DNA from: Clostridiaceae bacterium
GTDB taxonomy: Bacteria; Bacillota; Clostridia; Oscillospirales; Acutalibacteraceae
Assembly (NCBI GenBank): GCA_904501675.1
Contig: CAJGCL010000014.1
Location: forward strand, 1 to 26,250
Length of the DNA stretch: 26,250 bases
Direction of reading: 5' to 3'
Below the pieces are notes generated by a model. It saw nothing but the letters and a program-made list of their open reading frames with translations, did not search any database and had not been told where the DNA came from. The position numbers were made by a program, and so were the translations under genes. This document shows positions 1-8,675 of the stretch, one piece after another. How positions within the stretch are numbered: position 1 is the stretch's first letter; every line of letters starts with the position of its first letter.

Positions 1-644
1 ATATTGTACTTATCAAGAAACTCTGTAATTTCAGTAAAATTCGGATGACTGCTTATATCCCCACTAAAATAAATCAAACTATCAGATACCATTACGCCTG
101 CGCCACCAATAAAGCCATAATGCTTGTCTGAAAGCGCAATATATCCCTTGTCTATCTTCAAAACATCTGTTTGATATTTTTTTAACAAAGAGGAGAGTCC
201 GCCATCTTCTGTTATTACAGCCTTATCATTTAAAACGCACATATTGCATTTTGTATAGCCTTGGTTTGTGTTAATGATTTCTATATTTTTACTTTCAGCC
301 CAGCTTATAATTTCAGGCAAAGCAGCTTTTTTATTACAGAAAAGTTTATTGTCCAGAAGCGCTACATTCAGAGCTACATCCATAGGATAAGGCGATTTAA
401 TATCGTTACAGTAAAATGTCTTATAACCCCTTAAAAACGGCTCTATCTCCCCTTTTATGTTGTAATCAAGGAAAAATATACCATCATGGGTATTGAAAGA
501 CAATATGTCTGCGTGGCTGTTTATTTCTTCGTCAAGAAACGGGTTGTGTGGTAAGCTGATTGTCTCAATCCCAAGCTCACTTAACTCTGCAATTTCTTCA
601 ATGTATTTAGCACCTATAAGGCACTTCTTGATTGTATTTGACAT
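1..644 (-). CDS. DUF6873 family (GME-fold) protein, 3' end cut by window edge
   Basis: An open frame runs from ATG at 644 to the left edge without a stop (214 codons), beginning MSNTIKKCLIGAKYIEEI. Segments such as NQGYTKCNMCVLNDKAVI, GFIGGAGVMVSD and FSGDISSHPNF match what I remember of the DUF6873 family, assigned to the guanidino-group-modifying enzyme (arginine deiminase-like) fold; its reaction is unknown to me. No signal peptide, so probably cytoplasmic. The start lies one base after the radA stop codon, so it is the last visible gene of the radical SAM-DUF2344-cwlD-radA operon and probably translationally coupled; I see no strong ribosome binding site of its own. The C-terminus is outside the window. 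Family assignment rests on recalled motifs, not on a search. Confidence 0.7.
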   Translation of the reverse strand, partial: MSNTIKKCLIGAKYIEEIAELSELGIETISLPHNPFLDEEINSHADILSFNTHDGIFFLDYNIKGEIEPFLRGYKTFYCNDIKSPYPMDVALNVALLDNKLFCNKKAALPEIISWAESKNIEIINTNQGYTKCNMCVLNDKAVITEDGGLSSLLKKYQTDVLKIDKGYIALSDKHYGFIGGAGVMVSDSLIYFSGDISSHPNFTEITEFLDKYN

Positions 645-645
645 A

Positions 646-2016
646 TTAATCAACGGCTGCCTCAAAGGCTTCTCTTATGTTTCTTACGCCAATTATTTCA
701 ATGTTTTTAAATTCACCTGAAGGGAGATTTTTTATATTCTGTCTTGGAATAATACAACGCTTGAAGCCGAGTCTTTCGCACTCTCGGATTCTCTGTTCAC
801 AGCTGTTAACAGTGCGTATTTCTCCTGCAAGACCGATTTCACCGAAAACAATGGTTTCGCTATTCATAACTGCATCCTTAAGGCTTGAAACAATCGCTAA
901 AGCAACAGCTAAATCGCAGGCAGGCTCGTCTGCTCTGAGACCGCCGATTATATTAACATAGCAGTCCATATTTCCCAGGAAATAACCTGCCCTTTTTTCA
1001 AGAATTGCAATAAGCATAGCCATTCTGTTGTAATCAAAGCCTGTTGCCATTCTGCGAGGGTTACCAAAGCCTGAGGTCGTTGCGAGACCTTGTATTTCTG
1101 CAAGAATAGGTCTTGTACCTTCTATAAGACAGGTTACGCATGTACCTGAGACATTTAAAGGTCTACCACTAATCATAGCAAGAGAGGGGCTTTCAATTTC
1201 AATAAGCCCTTTATTTGTCATCTCAAAAACACCTATTTCATTAGTTGAACCAAATCTGTTTTTAGCTGCTCTGAGAATTCTGTAAGAGAGGTTTCTCTCG
1301 CCCTCAAAATATAAAACAGTATCAACAATATGCTCAAGTACTTTAGGACCTGCAATATTGCCGTCTTTATTAACGTGGCCAACAAGTATAATTGAAATAT
1401 CATTTTGTTTTGCAGTACGCATGAAAAGATTTGTACATTCTCTTACCTGAGTAACGCTACCTGCAGTTGAGTTAACGTCATTAATATTCATTGTCTGAAC
1501 AGAATCAATTATAACAATATCAGGCTTTTCTGTTCTTATGTATTCGCAGATAAGTTCAGCATCAGTTTCGCACATAATCTGAAGAGTTTCGCTTGTTACG
1601 CCAAGACGCTTTGCTCTCATTTTTATCTGGTAAGCTGATTCCTCACCTGATACATAAAGTATAGAAAAACCGCGGGAAATCTTCTCGCAAATCTGTAAAA
1701 GAATTGTGGATTTACCAATGCCGGGGTCGCCGCATAAAAGCACGAGGGAACCTTTAACCAAGCCACCACCAAGCACACGGTTAAGCTCTTTTATTCCTGT
1801 ATCGTACCTTAACTCAATGCTTGAATCTATTTTTGAAAGAGGCAAAGCACCGTTTACACCTCTTGATATTCTGTTTTTTGCATTTTTGGATGATTCTGTT
1901 ATTATCTGTTCTTCGTTTAAAGAATCCCATTCACCGCAACCGGGACATTTGCCGTACCATTTTGCAGATTCATATCCGCACTGGTTACATACAAAAATGG
2001 TTTTACTTTTAGCCAT
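646..2016 (-). CDS. radA: DNA repair protein RadA (Sms)
   Basis: 456 residues, the usual RadA length. A four-cysteine zinc finger sits at the N-terminus (C10, C13, C24, C27), followed by a RecA-like ATPase with Walker A GDPGIGKST (96-104), the RadA-specific KNRFG motif (252-256) and a C-terminal Lon-protease-like domain. RadA is a DnaB-type branch-migration helicase acting in recombinational repair and processing of recombination intermediates. The ATG at 2016 is preceded by AAGGATTGATTAA. It starts 4 bases after the cwlD stop and ends one base before the DUF6873 start, so it sits mid-operon. All diagnostic motifs are intact; no frameshift. Confidence 0.97.
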   Translation of the reverse strand: MAKSKTIFVCNQCGYESAKWYGKCPGCGEWDSLNEEQIITESSKNAKNRISRGVNGALPLSKIDSSIELRYDTGIKELNRVLGGGLVKGSLVLLCGDPGIGKSTILLQICEKISRGFSILYVSGEESAYQIKMRAKRLGVTSETLQIMCETDAELICEYIRTEKPDIVIIDSVQTMNINDVNSTAGSVTQVRECTNLFMRTAKQNDISIILVGHVNKDGNIAGPKVLEHIVDTVLYFEGERNLSYRILRAAKNRFGSTNEIGVFEMTNKGLIEIESPSLAMISGRPLNVSGTCVTCLIEGTRPILAEIQGLATTSGFGNPRRMATGFDYNRMAMLIAILEKRAGYFLGNMDCYVNIIGGLRADEPACDLAVALAIVSSLKDAVMNSETIVFGEIGLAGEIRTVNSCEQRIRECERLGFKRCIIPRQNIKNLPSGEFKNIEIIGVRNIREAFEAAVD

Positions 2017-2020
2017 TTAA

Positions 2021-2728
2021 TCAATCCTTATAATAAAAATCCTGTATGCCTGAAGCAATACAGTATGCAATTTTTTTCTGATAATCGGGTGTTTTTAACA
2101 ATTGTGCCTCGCTGTTGTTTGATAAAAAACCACATTCAACAAGGCAGGCAGGTCTTTTTGCGTTGTATATAAGATAAACTGATGTTCCACACTCTTTTAT
2201 TTGCCGTTCATTGTCAGGTTGAAGAAGTGCGGTTGCGCTATCTTGTATACATTGAGAAAGAACGCTACTTGTTTCAGAAAAGTTTCTTGAATAAAAAACC
2301 TGCATTCCTTTGTATTTTTCTACCGAATAAAAATTCTGATGTATAGATATATAAACTGAATTTTCGGCATTTTCCATAATCTTCATTCTGTTATGAATAT
2401 CAGATTTCTTTTTCTGTCGAATTGTATTCAGACCTTGGTCTTCAAGAGATGCATCACTATCTCTTGTGAGTATGGTATTGAACCCTAAAAGCTTTAAATA
2501 TTCGTTTAAGTATAGTGAAATTGCAAGGTTAATATGCTTTTCAGGGTATCCGTCTTTTGTAGAGGCGCCACCGTCAAAACCACCATGACCTGCATCAATG
2601 ATTATAGTAGGAAGAATATTTTTATTAATTGCATTTGCGCCTGTGTATTCATTTTTTATATTAAATGAATACATTAATAGTGAAAAACAAAAAATAACAC
2701 AAAGAAAAACACATAAAAGCTTTTTCAA
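2021..2728 (-). CDS. cwlD: N-acetylmuramoyl-L-alanine amidase, CwlD-like (Amidase_3)
   Basis: Amidase_3 zinc hydrolase that cleaves the amide between N-acetylmuramic acid and L-alanine. An N-terminal hydrophobic stretch (about residues 4-25, GTG numbering) is a signal anchor. Zinc ligands and catalytic acid are visible: H51 in DAGHGG, E66 in PEKHIN, H133 in SIHQN and E201 in LVECGF. Size and single-domain build match CwlD, which with PdaA makes muramic-delta-lactam in spore cortex, consistent with the nearby spoIVF-like genes. Start choice: the longest frame begins with GTG at 2737, but that codon lies inside an AGGTG ribosome binding site; TTG at 2728 has AGGTG six bases upstream and gives MKKLLCVFLCV..., so I prefer 2728 (235 aa instead of 238). 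Followed after 4 bases by radA. A vegetative amidase remains possible. Confidence 0.85.
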   Translation of the reverse strand: MKKLLCVFLCVIFCFSLLMYSFNIKNEYTGANAINKNILPTIIIDAGHGGFDGGASTKDGYPEKHINLAISLYLNEYLKLLGFNTILTRDSDASLEDQGLNTIRQKKKSDIHNRMKIMENAENSVYISIHQNFYSVEKYKGMQVFYSRNFSETSSVLSQCIQDSATALLQPDNERQIKECGTSVYLIYNAKRPACLVECGFLSNNSEAQLLKTPDYQKKIAYCIASGIQDFYYKD

Positions 2729-2773
2729 CTTAATCACCTACCTGTTAATTTTATGAAACAGGCATAATTAATA

Positions 2774-3433
2774 TTATCTGAATTCGGTACCATCCTTCAT
2801 AAGAAGTCTGTGGCGTGTAATTCTGTGAAGAATGTTTTCTTCGCCAATCATTTCAAAGAGCTTGTTGCAGAAGCTGACAGGGTTAATTGTTAAATCGTTA
2901 CCTGCGGGAAGATTAAAGTAAAGCATAACCTTATCTTCGTGATAAACTGCTCTGAAATCTGAAAGATGTTCGCTTACATTTATTGTTTTAAAGGTTTTCT
3001 TTTTCGTTTTCTTTTCAAAGGTAATAGTTTCGTTTTCAACAGTATATTTAATTTTTTCGCAAAGCTCTTTTGGAGAGCTTGTAGGGATTTCAACGCTATA
3101 TTCACCTTTGAATATTTCAAGCGCTTTGTGTACAGGTTCTGCAATCTCTAAAAATTCCATACCGGGAACCATAACAGAATTAAGCTGCTCTACTACCCTT
3201 TCCATTGGGTAATTATCGTCGTTAAGGCGTATATCGAGAGGCTCTCTCAACGCTTCAACGCCTAAAGGCAATGAAAGACCAAAAACAAGATACGGATGAG
3301 GATTAAATCCCTCTGTATACCAAAGAGGAATATCTGTGCGCCTGAAAGCTCTTGTCATACAACGGGTCATATCAAGATGTGAGATATATTTTGCTGTATC
3401 TTTTTTATTAAACCATATTCTCACTGAGCGCAT
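2774..3433 (-). CDS. TIGR03936 family radical-SAM-associated protein (DUF2344)
   Basis: 219 residues beginning MRSVRIWFNKKDTAKYISHL; the KYISHLD and GFNPHPYLVFGLSLPLGVE segments are characteristic of DUF2344, a family almost always found beside or fused to TIGR03960 radical SAM proteins. Function is unknown; gene neighbourhoods in other Firmicutes (RNase G, ribosomal protein L21) have suggested a link to RNA or translation. The ATG at 3433 has GGAGGT seven bases upstream. The gene overlaps the 3' end of the radical SAM gene by 26 bases, so the two are coupled. No membrane segment or signal peptide. Here the next gene is cwlD rather than rng/rplU. Confidence 0.9.
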   Translation of the reverse strand: MRSVRIWFNKKDTAKYISHLDMTRCMTRAFRRTDIPLWYTEGFNPHPYLVFGLSLPLGVEALREPLDIRLNDDNYPMERVVEQLNSVMVPGMEFLEIAEPVHKALEIFKGEYSVEIPTSSPKELCEKIKYTVENETITFEKKTKKKTFKTINVSEHLSDFRAVYHEDKVMLYFNLPAGNDLTINPVSFCNKLFEMIGEENILHRITRHRLLMKDGTEFR

Positions 3434-5270
3434 CGCATTTACCTCCGTTTAATTTGTTTGAACCGCAACCTGCACACTGCTGACGGCAGTGCTTTGTTGT
3501 TTCTGCTTTTTTAGCCTTTTCATTCTCTCTCATGAGGAATGATTTTGAGATACCCGAATTAATATGATCCCAAGGAAGAATTTCTTCGTAGGAACGCTCT
3601 CTGTTAGTGTAAAATGCAGTATCAATGCCACATTTTTCAAAAGCATCGTACCAACCCTGAAGATTGATTTTATCGTCCCAGCTATCGAAAGTACATCCGT
3701 TGTTGTATGCTGCTTCAATAACATCGCAAAGCTTTCTGTCGCCACGGGCGAACACACCTTCAAGGAAAGTGAGCTCTGTATCGTGAAAACGGAATGTAAT
3801 TTTCTTGGTTGTGCAGCTTTCAAGGAGAAGCTGTTGCTTTCTCTTTAATTCTTCTTTTGTATCCATTGGCGCCCATTGGAACGGTGTACATGGCTTTGGA
3901 ACAAAGGAAGAAACGCCTGCACTAACTGTACAGCCCTTACCCTTTGGTTTATCAGGATTGTTATAGAATTCATTAACAACCTTTTGTGAAAGTTGATTTA
4001 TACCAATAACATCGTCGTCAGTTTCTGTAGGAAGACCTATCATAAAATAAAGCTTAACTGCAGTCCAACCGCCAACAAAGGCTTTTCTGCAAGTAGAAAG
4101 AATTTCTTCTTCGCTAATATTTTTGTTTATAACGTCGCGAAGACGTTGTGTACCTGCTTCTGCAGCAAATGTAAGACCTGAACGACGCACGAGAGCAAGC
4201 TTCTCTTTTAATTCGTCGGAGAAATTATCAATTCTCAGAGATGGAAGAGAAACATTGATTTTATCAGGGATTGTCCAACCTAAAAGCTCCTCTAAAAGCT
4301 CCGTAATTTTAGTATAATCGCTTGTTGAAAGCGAGCATAGAGAAAGCTCATCATAACCGCTGGTACAAGCGAGGCGTTTACTTTGCTTACTGATAGTTTC
4401 AACGCATTTTTCACGTATTGGTCTATACCAGAAGCCTGCCTGACAAAATCTGCAACCGCGTATGCAACCGCGGAAAATTTCGTGAACAACTCTGTCGTGA
4501 ACAACCTCAACAAATGGAACAACAAATTTTTCGGGATAAAAAATACTATCTAAATCTGCAACTACACGCTTATTAACTCTTTCAGGAGCGCCATTTGTAG
4601 CTGTTACAGATGCTATTGTACCATCTTCATTGTACGAAACTTGGTACAATGATGGAACATATATACCCTCTATTTTTGCAGCTTCTTCTAAAAATTCCTG
4701 CCTTGATTTATTTTCTTTCTTTGCTTTTTCAAGAAGCTCCAAGAATTCAAGCATCATTTCCTCGCCTTCACCGATCTGGAAAGCGTCTATAAAATCAGCA
4801 AGAGGTTCAGGGTTACAAACGCAAGGGCCACCTGCTACAATAATAGGAATATCAAGGGAGTTTCCCCTATCTTTTGAACGAAGCGGTATCTTAGCTAAAT
4901 TAAGCATATTAAGAACGTTAGTGTAGCTCAACTCGTATTGAAGAGTAAAGCCAACAACATCAAAATCTTTAAGCGCATCACGGCTTTCAAGAGCAAAAAG
5001 AGGTATATCTTTTTCTCTCATAATTTCTTCCATATCAGTATCAGGCGCAAAAACTCTTTCGCACCAGTAGTTATCTTTTGAATTTATAAGGCTGTAAAGA
5101 ATCTTCATTCCAAGGTGGCTCATACCGATTTCGTATGTATCAGGAAAGCAGAATGCAAAGCGGATATCAACATTATCTTTGTTCTTTACAACTGAATTTA
5201 ATTCACCGCCTGTGTACCTCGCGGGCTTTTGCACAAGTGGTAAAACAGACTCAATAACGTCTTTTAACAT
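3408..5270 (-). CDS. TIGR03960 family B12-binding-domain radical SAM protein
   Basis: 620 residues. The N-terminal part (about 1-230) resembles a B12-binding-like domain; the radical SAM core follows, with the [4Fe-4S] ligands C269, C273 and C276 in CIRGCRFCQAGFWYRP. A C-terminal tail rich in cysteine (C595, C599, C602, C612) could hold a second metal site. The family works together with the DUF2344 protein encoded just downstream, which overlaps this gene by 26 bases; substrate unknown. The ATG at 5270 has GGAG eight bases upstream, and a sigma-A-like promoter lies at 5303-5331, making this the first gene of the operon through radA. Family membership is clear from motif and neighbour; the reaction is not. 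Confidence 0.93.
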   Translation of the reverse strand: MLKDVIESVLPLVQKPARYTGGELNSVVKNKDNVDIRFAFCFPDTYEIGMSHLGMKILYSLINSKDNYWCERVFAPDTDMEEIMREKDIPLFALESRDALKDFDVVGFTLQYELSYTNVLNMLNLAKIPLRSKDRGNSLDIPIIVAGGPCVCNPEPLADFIDAFQIGEGEEMMLEFLELLEKAKKENKSRQEFLEEAAKIEGIYVPSLYQVSYNEDGTIASVTATNGAPERVNKRVVADLDSIFYPEKFVVPFVEVVHDRVVHEIFRGCIRGCRFCQAGFWYRPIREKCVETISKQSKRLACTSGYDELSLCSLSTSDYTKITELLEELLGWTIPDKINVSLPSLRIDNFSDELKEKLALVRRSGLTFAAEAGTQRLRDVINKNISEEEILSTCRKAFVGGWTAVKLYFMIGLPTETDDDVIGINQLSQKVVNEFYNNPDKPKGKGCTVSAGVSSFVPKPCTPFQWAPMDTKEELKRKQQLLLESCTTKKITFRFHDTELTFLEGVFARGDRKLCDVIEAAYNNGCTFDSWDDKINLQGWYDAFEKCGIDTAFYTNRERSYEEILPWDHINSGISKSFLMRENEKAKKAETTKHCRQQCAGCGSNKLNGGKCDALSENMV

Positions 5271-5302
5271 CGTTTCAACTCCAAATTACTAGATATGATT
5301 AT

Positions 5303-5331
5303 ATTTTACAATAAATGCATTTAATAATCAA
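5303..5331 (-). promoter_or_regulatory. sigma-A-like promoter of the radical SAM-cwlD-radA operon
   Basis: On the minus strand TTGATT (5331-5326) is separated by exactly 17 bases from TAAAAT (5308-5303), about 33 bases ahead of the TIGR03960 ATG. It lies in the 70-base gap after the spoIVFB-like gene, so a new transcript probably begins here. Confidence 0.55.
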
Positions 5332-5340
5332 GTAAAGAGA

Positions 5341-5922
5341 TCACTTTTTAAAGATAAGAGCTAAAATCATGTAGAGATTGAAAAAAATCAGAAAAAGCCC
5401 GTTTTTATAATAAAAAACGACTGGAATTGATATTAAAGCAAAGAGTATTGTTACGATTATTGAAACTGTTGTTGTGATTTTTTCTGCTTTGTTTTCATTG
5501 AAAAAGTGCAGTAATATTGATTTTAAAAAACAACCGCCATCAAATTTATAAAACGGAAGAATATTAAAAAAACCTAAAGTTAAATTTGAAACAACAAAAT
5601 TATTGGATTCTTTGATTACAAGTAGACAAATTACACCTAGAATTATATTGAAAACAGGTGCAGAAATATAAATTACAGCATTGTGAATATTGCTACCGAT
5701 TAAATCATGTCTTTTTAATTCACAGCCAACTATAGATATTTTAAATTCCTTTATTTCCCCTTTGAAAATAATAATAAAGAATATATGAATAAGTTCGTGA
5801 AGCAGGGCGTTAAAAAACGTTATAAAATACAAATTATCTTTTTCACTGATAATAAATAATAACACAAGTGCAACAAAGCTGAAGCTGAGTTTTACACTTG
5901 TGTTTTTTATTTTAAACTCCAT
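5341..5922 (-). CDS. spoIVFB: SpoIVFB-like M50 intramembrane metalloprotease
   Basis: 193-residue polytopic membrane protein of the site-2 protease family. The zinc motif HELIH (H42, E43, H46) lies in a hydrophobic segment, and the third ligand motif NILPFYKFDGG (N120, D128) follows, as in SpoIVFB, which in Bacillus cleaves pro-sigma-K in the outer forespore membrane. It lacks the C-terminal CBS domain of B. subtilis SpoIVFB and is correspondingly shorter. Its start overlaps the end of the SpoIVFA-like gene by 11 bases, the classic spoIVFA-spoIVFB order, which strongly supports a sporulation role. Very high A/T and Phe/Ile content fits a membrane protein. Another site-2 protease function is possible but less likely. 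Confidence 0.87.
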   Translation of the reverse strand: MEFKIKNTSVKLSFSFVALVLLFIISEKDNLYFITFFNALLHELIHIFFIIIFKGEIKEFKISIVGCELKRHDLIGSNIHNAVIYISAPVFNIILGVICLLVIKESNNFVVSNLTLGFFNILPFYKFDGGCFLKSILLHFFNENKAEKITTTVSIIVTILFALISIPVVFYYKNGLFLIFFNLYMILALIFKK

Positions 5923-6727
5923 TTATAGCCTCGCTGAGCGCTGTTTCAGGGTCGTATGATATATTATTTATCCTGAGTTCAAAATGCAGATGTGGACCCG
6001 TTGAAGAGCCTGAGGAACCAACATAAGCTATAATATCACCTGCATCTACAAAATCACCTTTTTTTACATTGAGCTTTTGACAATGGCAGTAAACCGTCAT
6101 TATATCGCCTTGGTGCTTTATTTTTAAATAATGTCCATTCCAGTTGTCGTAATCAGCAACGATAACCTCACCTGAAAACGCAGAGTGAATTGGTGTGCCT
6201 GAATCGGCAGCAATATCTATACCTGCATGGAATTTTAATTCATTGGTTATAGGATGATTTCTAACACCGAATTCCGATGTTGTTTTGCCTTTAACAGGCA
6301 AAAACATTCTTTGATTAAGTACATAGGAATTCACTGAAACGTTTGCAGGGATTTCATCAATTGAATCAACGGAATAATCCTGACCGCCCTCACCTTTAAT
6401 TTCTGCTGACAGACATTCTGATTCAGGAGTTTTATTTGTAGTAGTATTCTCCGGTTCTGTTTCTGATTCTTCAGTCATTTTATTTTCAAGTGATTTGTTG
6501 ACTTGATTTGATTTATCAGCTTTCGTTTCTATTTTTTCTGATATAATTTCCTTGCTGAAATCAATTAATGTGTTTTCGTTAATTTTGGAGAAAAACTCAT
6601 TGTTTATACTATGGAAAACGCCTGAGTTTATCTGTTTTAAGCCGTACAAGGAACCAAAAAGCAAGGCACAAATCGTAAATTGACAAATTAATGTAAATGA
6701 TAAATAATCCTTTTTCTTTTTATCCAT
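5912..6727 (-). CDS. spoIVFA: SpoIVFA-like membrane-anchored M23 (LytM) peptidase-domain protein
   Basis: 271 residues: a short basic N-terminus, one membrane segment (about 12-31), a Glu/Thr/Asn-rich linker (about 50-140) and a C-terminal M23/LytM domain. All LytM zinc and catalytic residues are visible: H167 and D171 in FHAGIDIA, H215 in TVYCHCQ, and H246/H248 in GPHLHFE, so catalysis is possible. Position directly ahead of and overlapping the SpoIVFB-like gene identifies it as the SpoIVFA-type partner that holds the protease inactive until engulfment signals arrive. The ATG at 6727 is the only plausible start; its ribosome binding site (GGGTGAT, 6739-6733) is inside a hairpin whose T-run touches the start codon. 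It could alternatively be a generic M23 endopeptidase. Confidence 0.8.
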   Translation of the reverse strand: MDKKKKDYLSFTLICQFTICALLFGSLYGLKQINSGVFHSINNEFFSKINENTLIDFSKEIISEKIETKADKSNQVNKSLENKMTEESETEPENTTTNKTPESECLSAEIKGEGGQDYSVDSIDEIPANVSVNSYVLNQRMFLPVKGKTTSEFGVRNHPITNELKFHAGIDIAADSGTPIHSAFSGEVIVADYDNWNGHYLKIKHQGDIMTVYCHCQKLNVKKGDFVDAGDIIAYVGSSGSSTGPHLHFELRINNISYDPETALSEAINGV

Positions 6728-6760
6728 AAAAAATCACCCACATAACAATATGTGAGTGAT
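6728..6760 (-). terminator. terminator-like hairpin overlapping the spoIVFA ribosome binding site
   Basis: On the minus strand ATCACTCACATA (6760-6749) pairs over 12 positions (one G-T) with TATGTGGGTGAT (6744-6733) around a 4-base loop, followed by five more T and then the ATG of the SpoIVFA-like gene. It starts ten bases after the abcF stop, so it should terminate the exonuclease-manA-abcF transcript. Its 3' arm also contains the GGTGAT ribosome binding site of the next gene. Confidence 0.8.
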
Positions 6761-6770
6761 AAAAATATTA

Positions 6771-8657
6771 TTACTCTGTCTGCAGAGATTCCCATTCTTC
6801 ATACAGTTGTTCTAACTTGATTCTTGAATTATTCAGTTCTTCTGTATGCTGTAAAAGTAACTCATAGTCGCCTGAAACATCAGGTGAAGCAAGAGTATTT
6901 TCTATATCGGTTATTGCAGTTTCAAGAGAAGCAATTTCTTCCTCAATTTTATTTATGCGTGTCTTACGCATACGCTCCTCTCTCGCCTGTTCTTTACGCA
7001 GTTTATAATCGTTAACAACAGGCTTTTTCCTCTCTTTAACGGTTGTTGCAGAATTGTTTTCTTTGTAATCAAGATATGTTTCATAGTTACCATCAATAAG
7101 CACAGCTCCGTCGTGTGTAAGGTGAACAATTTTACTTGCTAATTTATTTATAAAATATCTGTCGTGAGAAACTACAAGAAGCGTTCCGTTAAAGTCAAGC
7201 AGAGCGTTTTCCAACACTTCTCTTGATATAATATCAAGATGGTTTGTAGGCTCGTCAAGTATAAGAAAATTAGGTTTTGAAAGCATTATTTTCAGGAGAG
7301 AAAGCTTTGCTCTCTCTCCGCCGCTTAATGACGAAACTTTTTTAAATACGTCTTCGCCGATAAAAATGAACATTGCGAGGGCGGAGCGAATTTCTGTTTC
7401 TGTCATAAAACGGAACATATCCCATACCTCATCAAGAACGGTTTTATCGGAATCAAGTTTATCAATATTCTGGTCAAAGTAGCCTATTTTTACATTAGCA
7501 CCAAATTTTATTGTACCCGAATCCTGTAAAAGTTCTTTATTGAGTATCTTTAAAAACGTTGACTTGCCGCACCCGTTAGGACCTAATAAAAATGCCTTTT
7601 CCTCGCGGAATATTGTTAGATCAAAGTCTTTGAACAATGGTTTATCGGGGAATGATTTTTCGAGACCTTTTACAGTTAAAACCTCGTCGCCTGCTCTTAA
7701 ATCAGTTTTGAAGCTGAAGTGCACGCTTTTTAATGCTTTTTCCGGCGCAACAAGCGTTTCTTTAAGACGGTCAATCTGTTTTTGTTTACTTGCTATTGTA
7801 ATATAGTTGTGAGCCTGATTAAAGCGTTTTTGTTGTTCAATTATACCCTCAATACGCTTGATTTCAGCTATTGTTTTCTCGTATTCTCGTTCAATTGTAA
7901 TCTCTCTTTCAGCCTTTAATTTTTGAAAAACAGTGTAGTTGCCTGTGGTGTGAGTCAGTTTTTTATGAGATATTTCCATCATTGAGGTTGTAACCTTATC
8001 AAGAAAATATCTGTCGTGAGAAACAACTATAAAAGCACCTTTATATTTCATAAGGTAATCTTCAAGCCAATTTATTGCGTCAACATCAAGGTTGTTTGTG
8101 GGCTCGTCAAGAAGCAGAAGATTAGCGTTTGAAAGAAGAAGCTTGCAAAGAGATAGCTTTGAACGTTGACCACCGGAAAGATTACAGACTCTTTGAGTTA
8201 AGTCATCTTCTTTAAATCCAAGACCAAGTAAAGCGGATTTTGTTTTAGCCTGATAAACGAGACCGTCTCTGCGTTCTATCTCTTCAGTAAGTCGGAGTTG
8301 TTTTTCAATAAGTTCAATATTACTCTCGTTCATTAAAGCGTGGGTAACTCTTTCAAGCTCAAACTCCATTTCTATAACATCATTAAATACAGTTAAAGCC
8401 TCACCATAAAGAGTCTGGTTATCATCGCATTCAAGGTACTGTTCCATGTATCCGATACGAACATCTTTACCGCGGACAATACCGCCTTCGTGAGGTGTAT
8501 ATTGACCTGTTATAAGCCTGAATAATGATGTCTTACCTGTTCCGTTTGCCCCAATTAAACCTATGCGGTCAGTTTCTTCCACCTTAAAAGCGGCGCCTTT
8601 AAATAAGACGCCGTCAAGGAAACCAAATGTTAAGTTTTGAGCTGTCAATAAAGACAT
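6771..8657 (-). CDS. ABC-F family ATP-binding protein
   Basis: 628 residues with two ABC ATPase domains and no membrane segments. Domain 1: Walker A GANGTGKTS (36-44), signature LSGGQ (160-164), Walker B LLLLDEPTNNLD; domain 2: Walker A GPNGCGKST (359-367), signature LSGGE (444-448), Walker B FLILDEPTNHLD. The charged linker between them (about 240-310) corresponds to the P-site tRNA interaction motif of ABC-F translation factors, and a C-terminal coiled-coil region (about 545-628) is present as in Uup/YdiF-type members. Probably a ribosome-associated factor relieving stalled translation; an antibiotic-resistance role cannot be excluded from sequence alone. GGTGAG precedes the ATG. It starts 18 bases after manA and ends at the hairpin at 6728-6760. 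Confidence 0.93.
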   Translation of the reverse strand: MSLLTAQNLTFGFLDGVLFKGAAFKVEETDRIGLIGANGTGKTSLFRLITGQYTPHEGGIVRGKDVRIGYMEQYLECDDNQTLYGEALTVFNDVIEMEFELERVTHALMNESNIELIEKQLRLTEEIERRDGLVYQAKTKSALLGLGFKEDDLTQRVCNLSGGQRSKLSLCKLLLSNANLLLLDEPTNNLDVDAINWLEDYLMKYKGAFIVVSHDRYFLDKVTTSMMEISHKKLTHTTGNYTVFQKLKAEREITIEREYEKTIAEIKRIEGIIEQQKRFNQAHNYITIASKQKQIDRLKETLVAPEKALKSVHFSFKTDLRAGDEVLTVKGLEKSFPDKPLFKDFDLTIFREEKAFLLGPNGCGKSTFLKILNKELLQDSGTIKFGANVKIGYFDQNIDKLDSDKTVLDEVWDMFRFMTETEIRSALAMFIFIGEDVFKKVSSLSGGERAKLSLLKIMLSKPNFLILDEPTNHLDIISREVLENALLDFNGTLLVVSHDRYFINKLASKIVHLTHDGAVLIDGNYETYLDYKENNSATTVKERKKPVVNDYKLRKEQAREERMRKTRINKIEEEIASLETAITDIENTLASPDVSGDYELLLQHTEELNNSRIKLEQLYEEWESLQTE

Positions 8658-8675
8658 TTAACTCACCAACTTGAA

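Noticed and set aside
493..961. Plus-strand open frames at the left end
   Set aside because: Antisense to the DUF6873 and radA genes, whose motifs are intact; no ribosome binding site or family resemblance.
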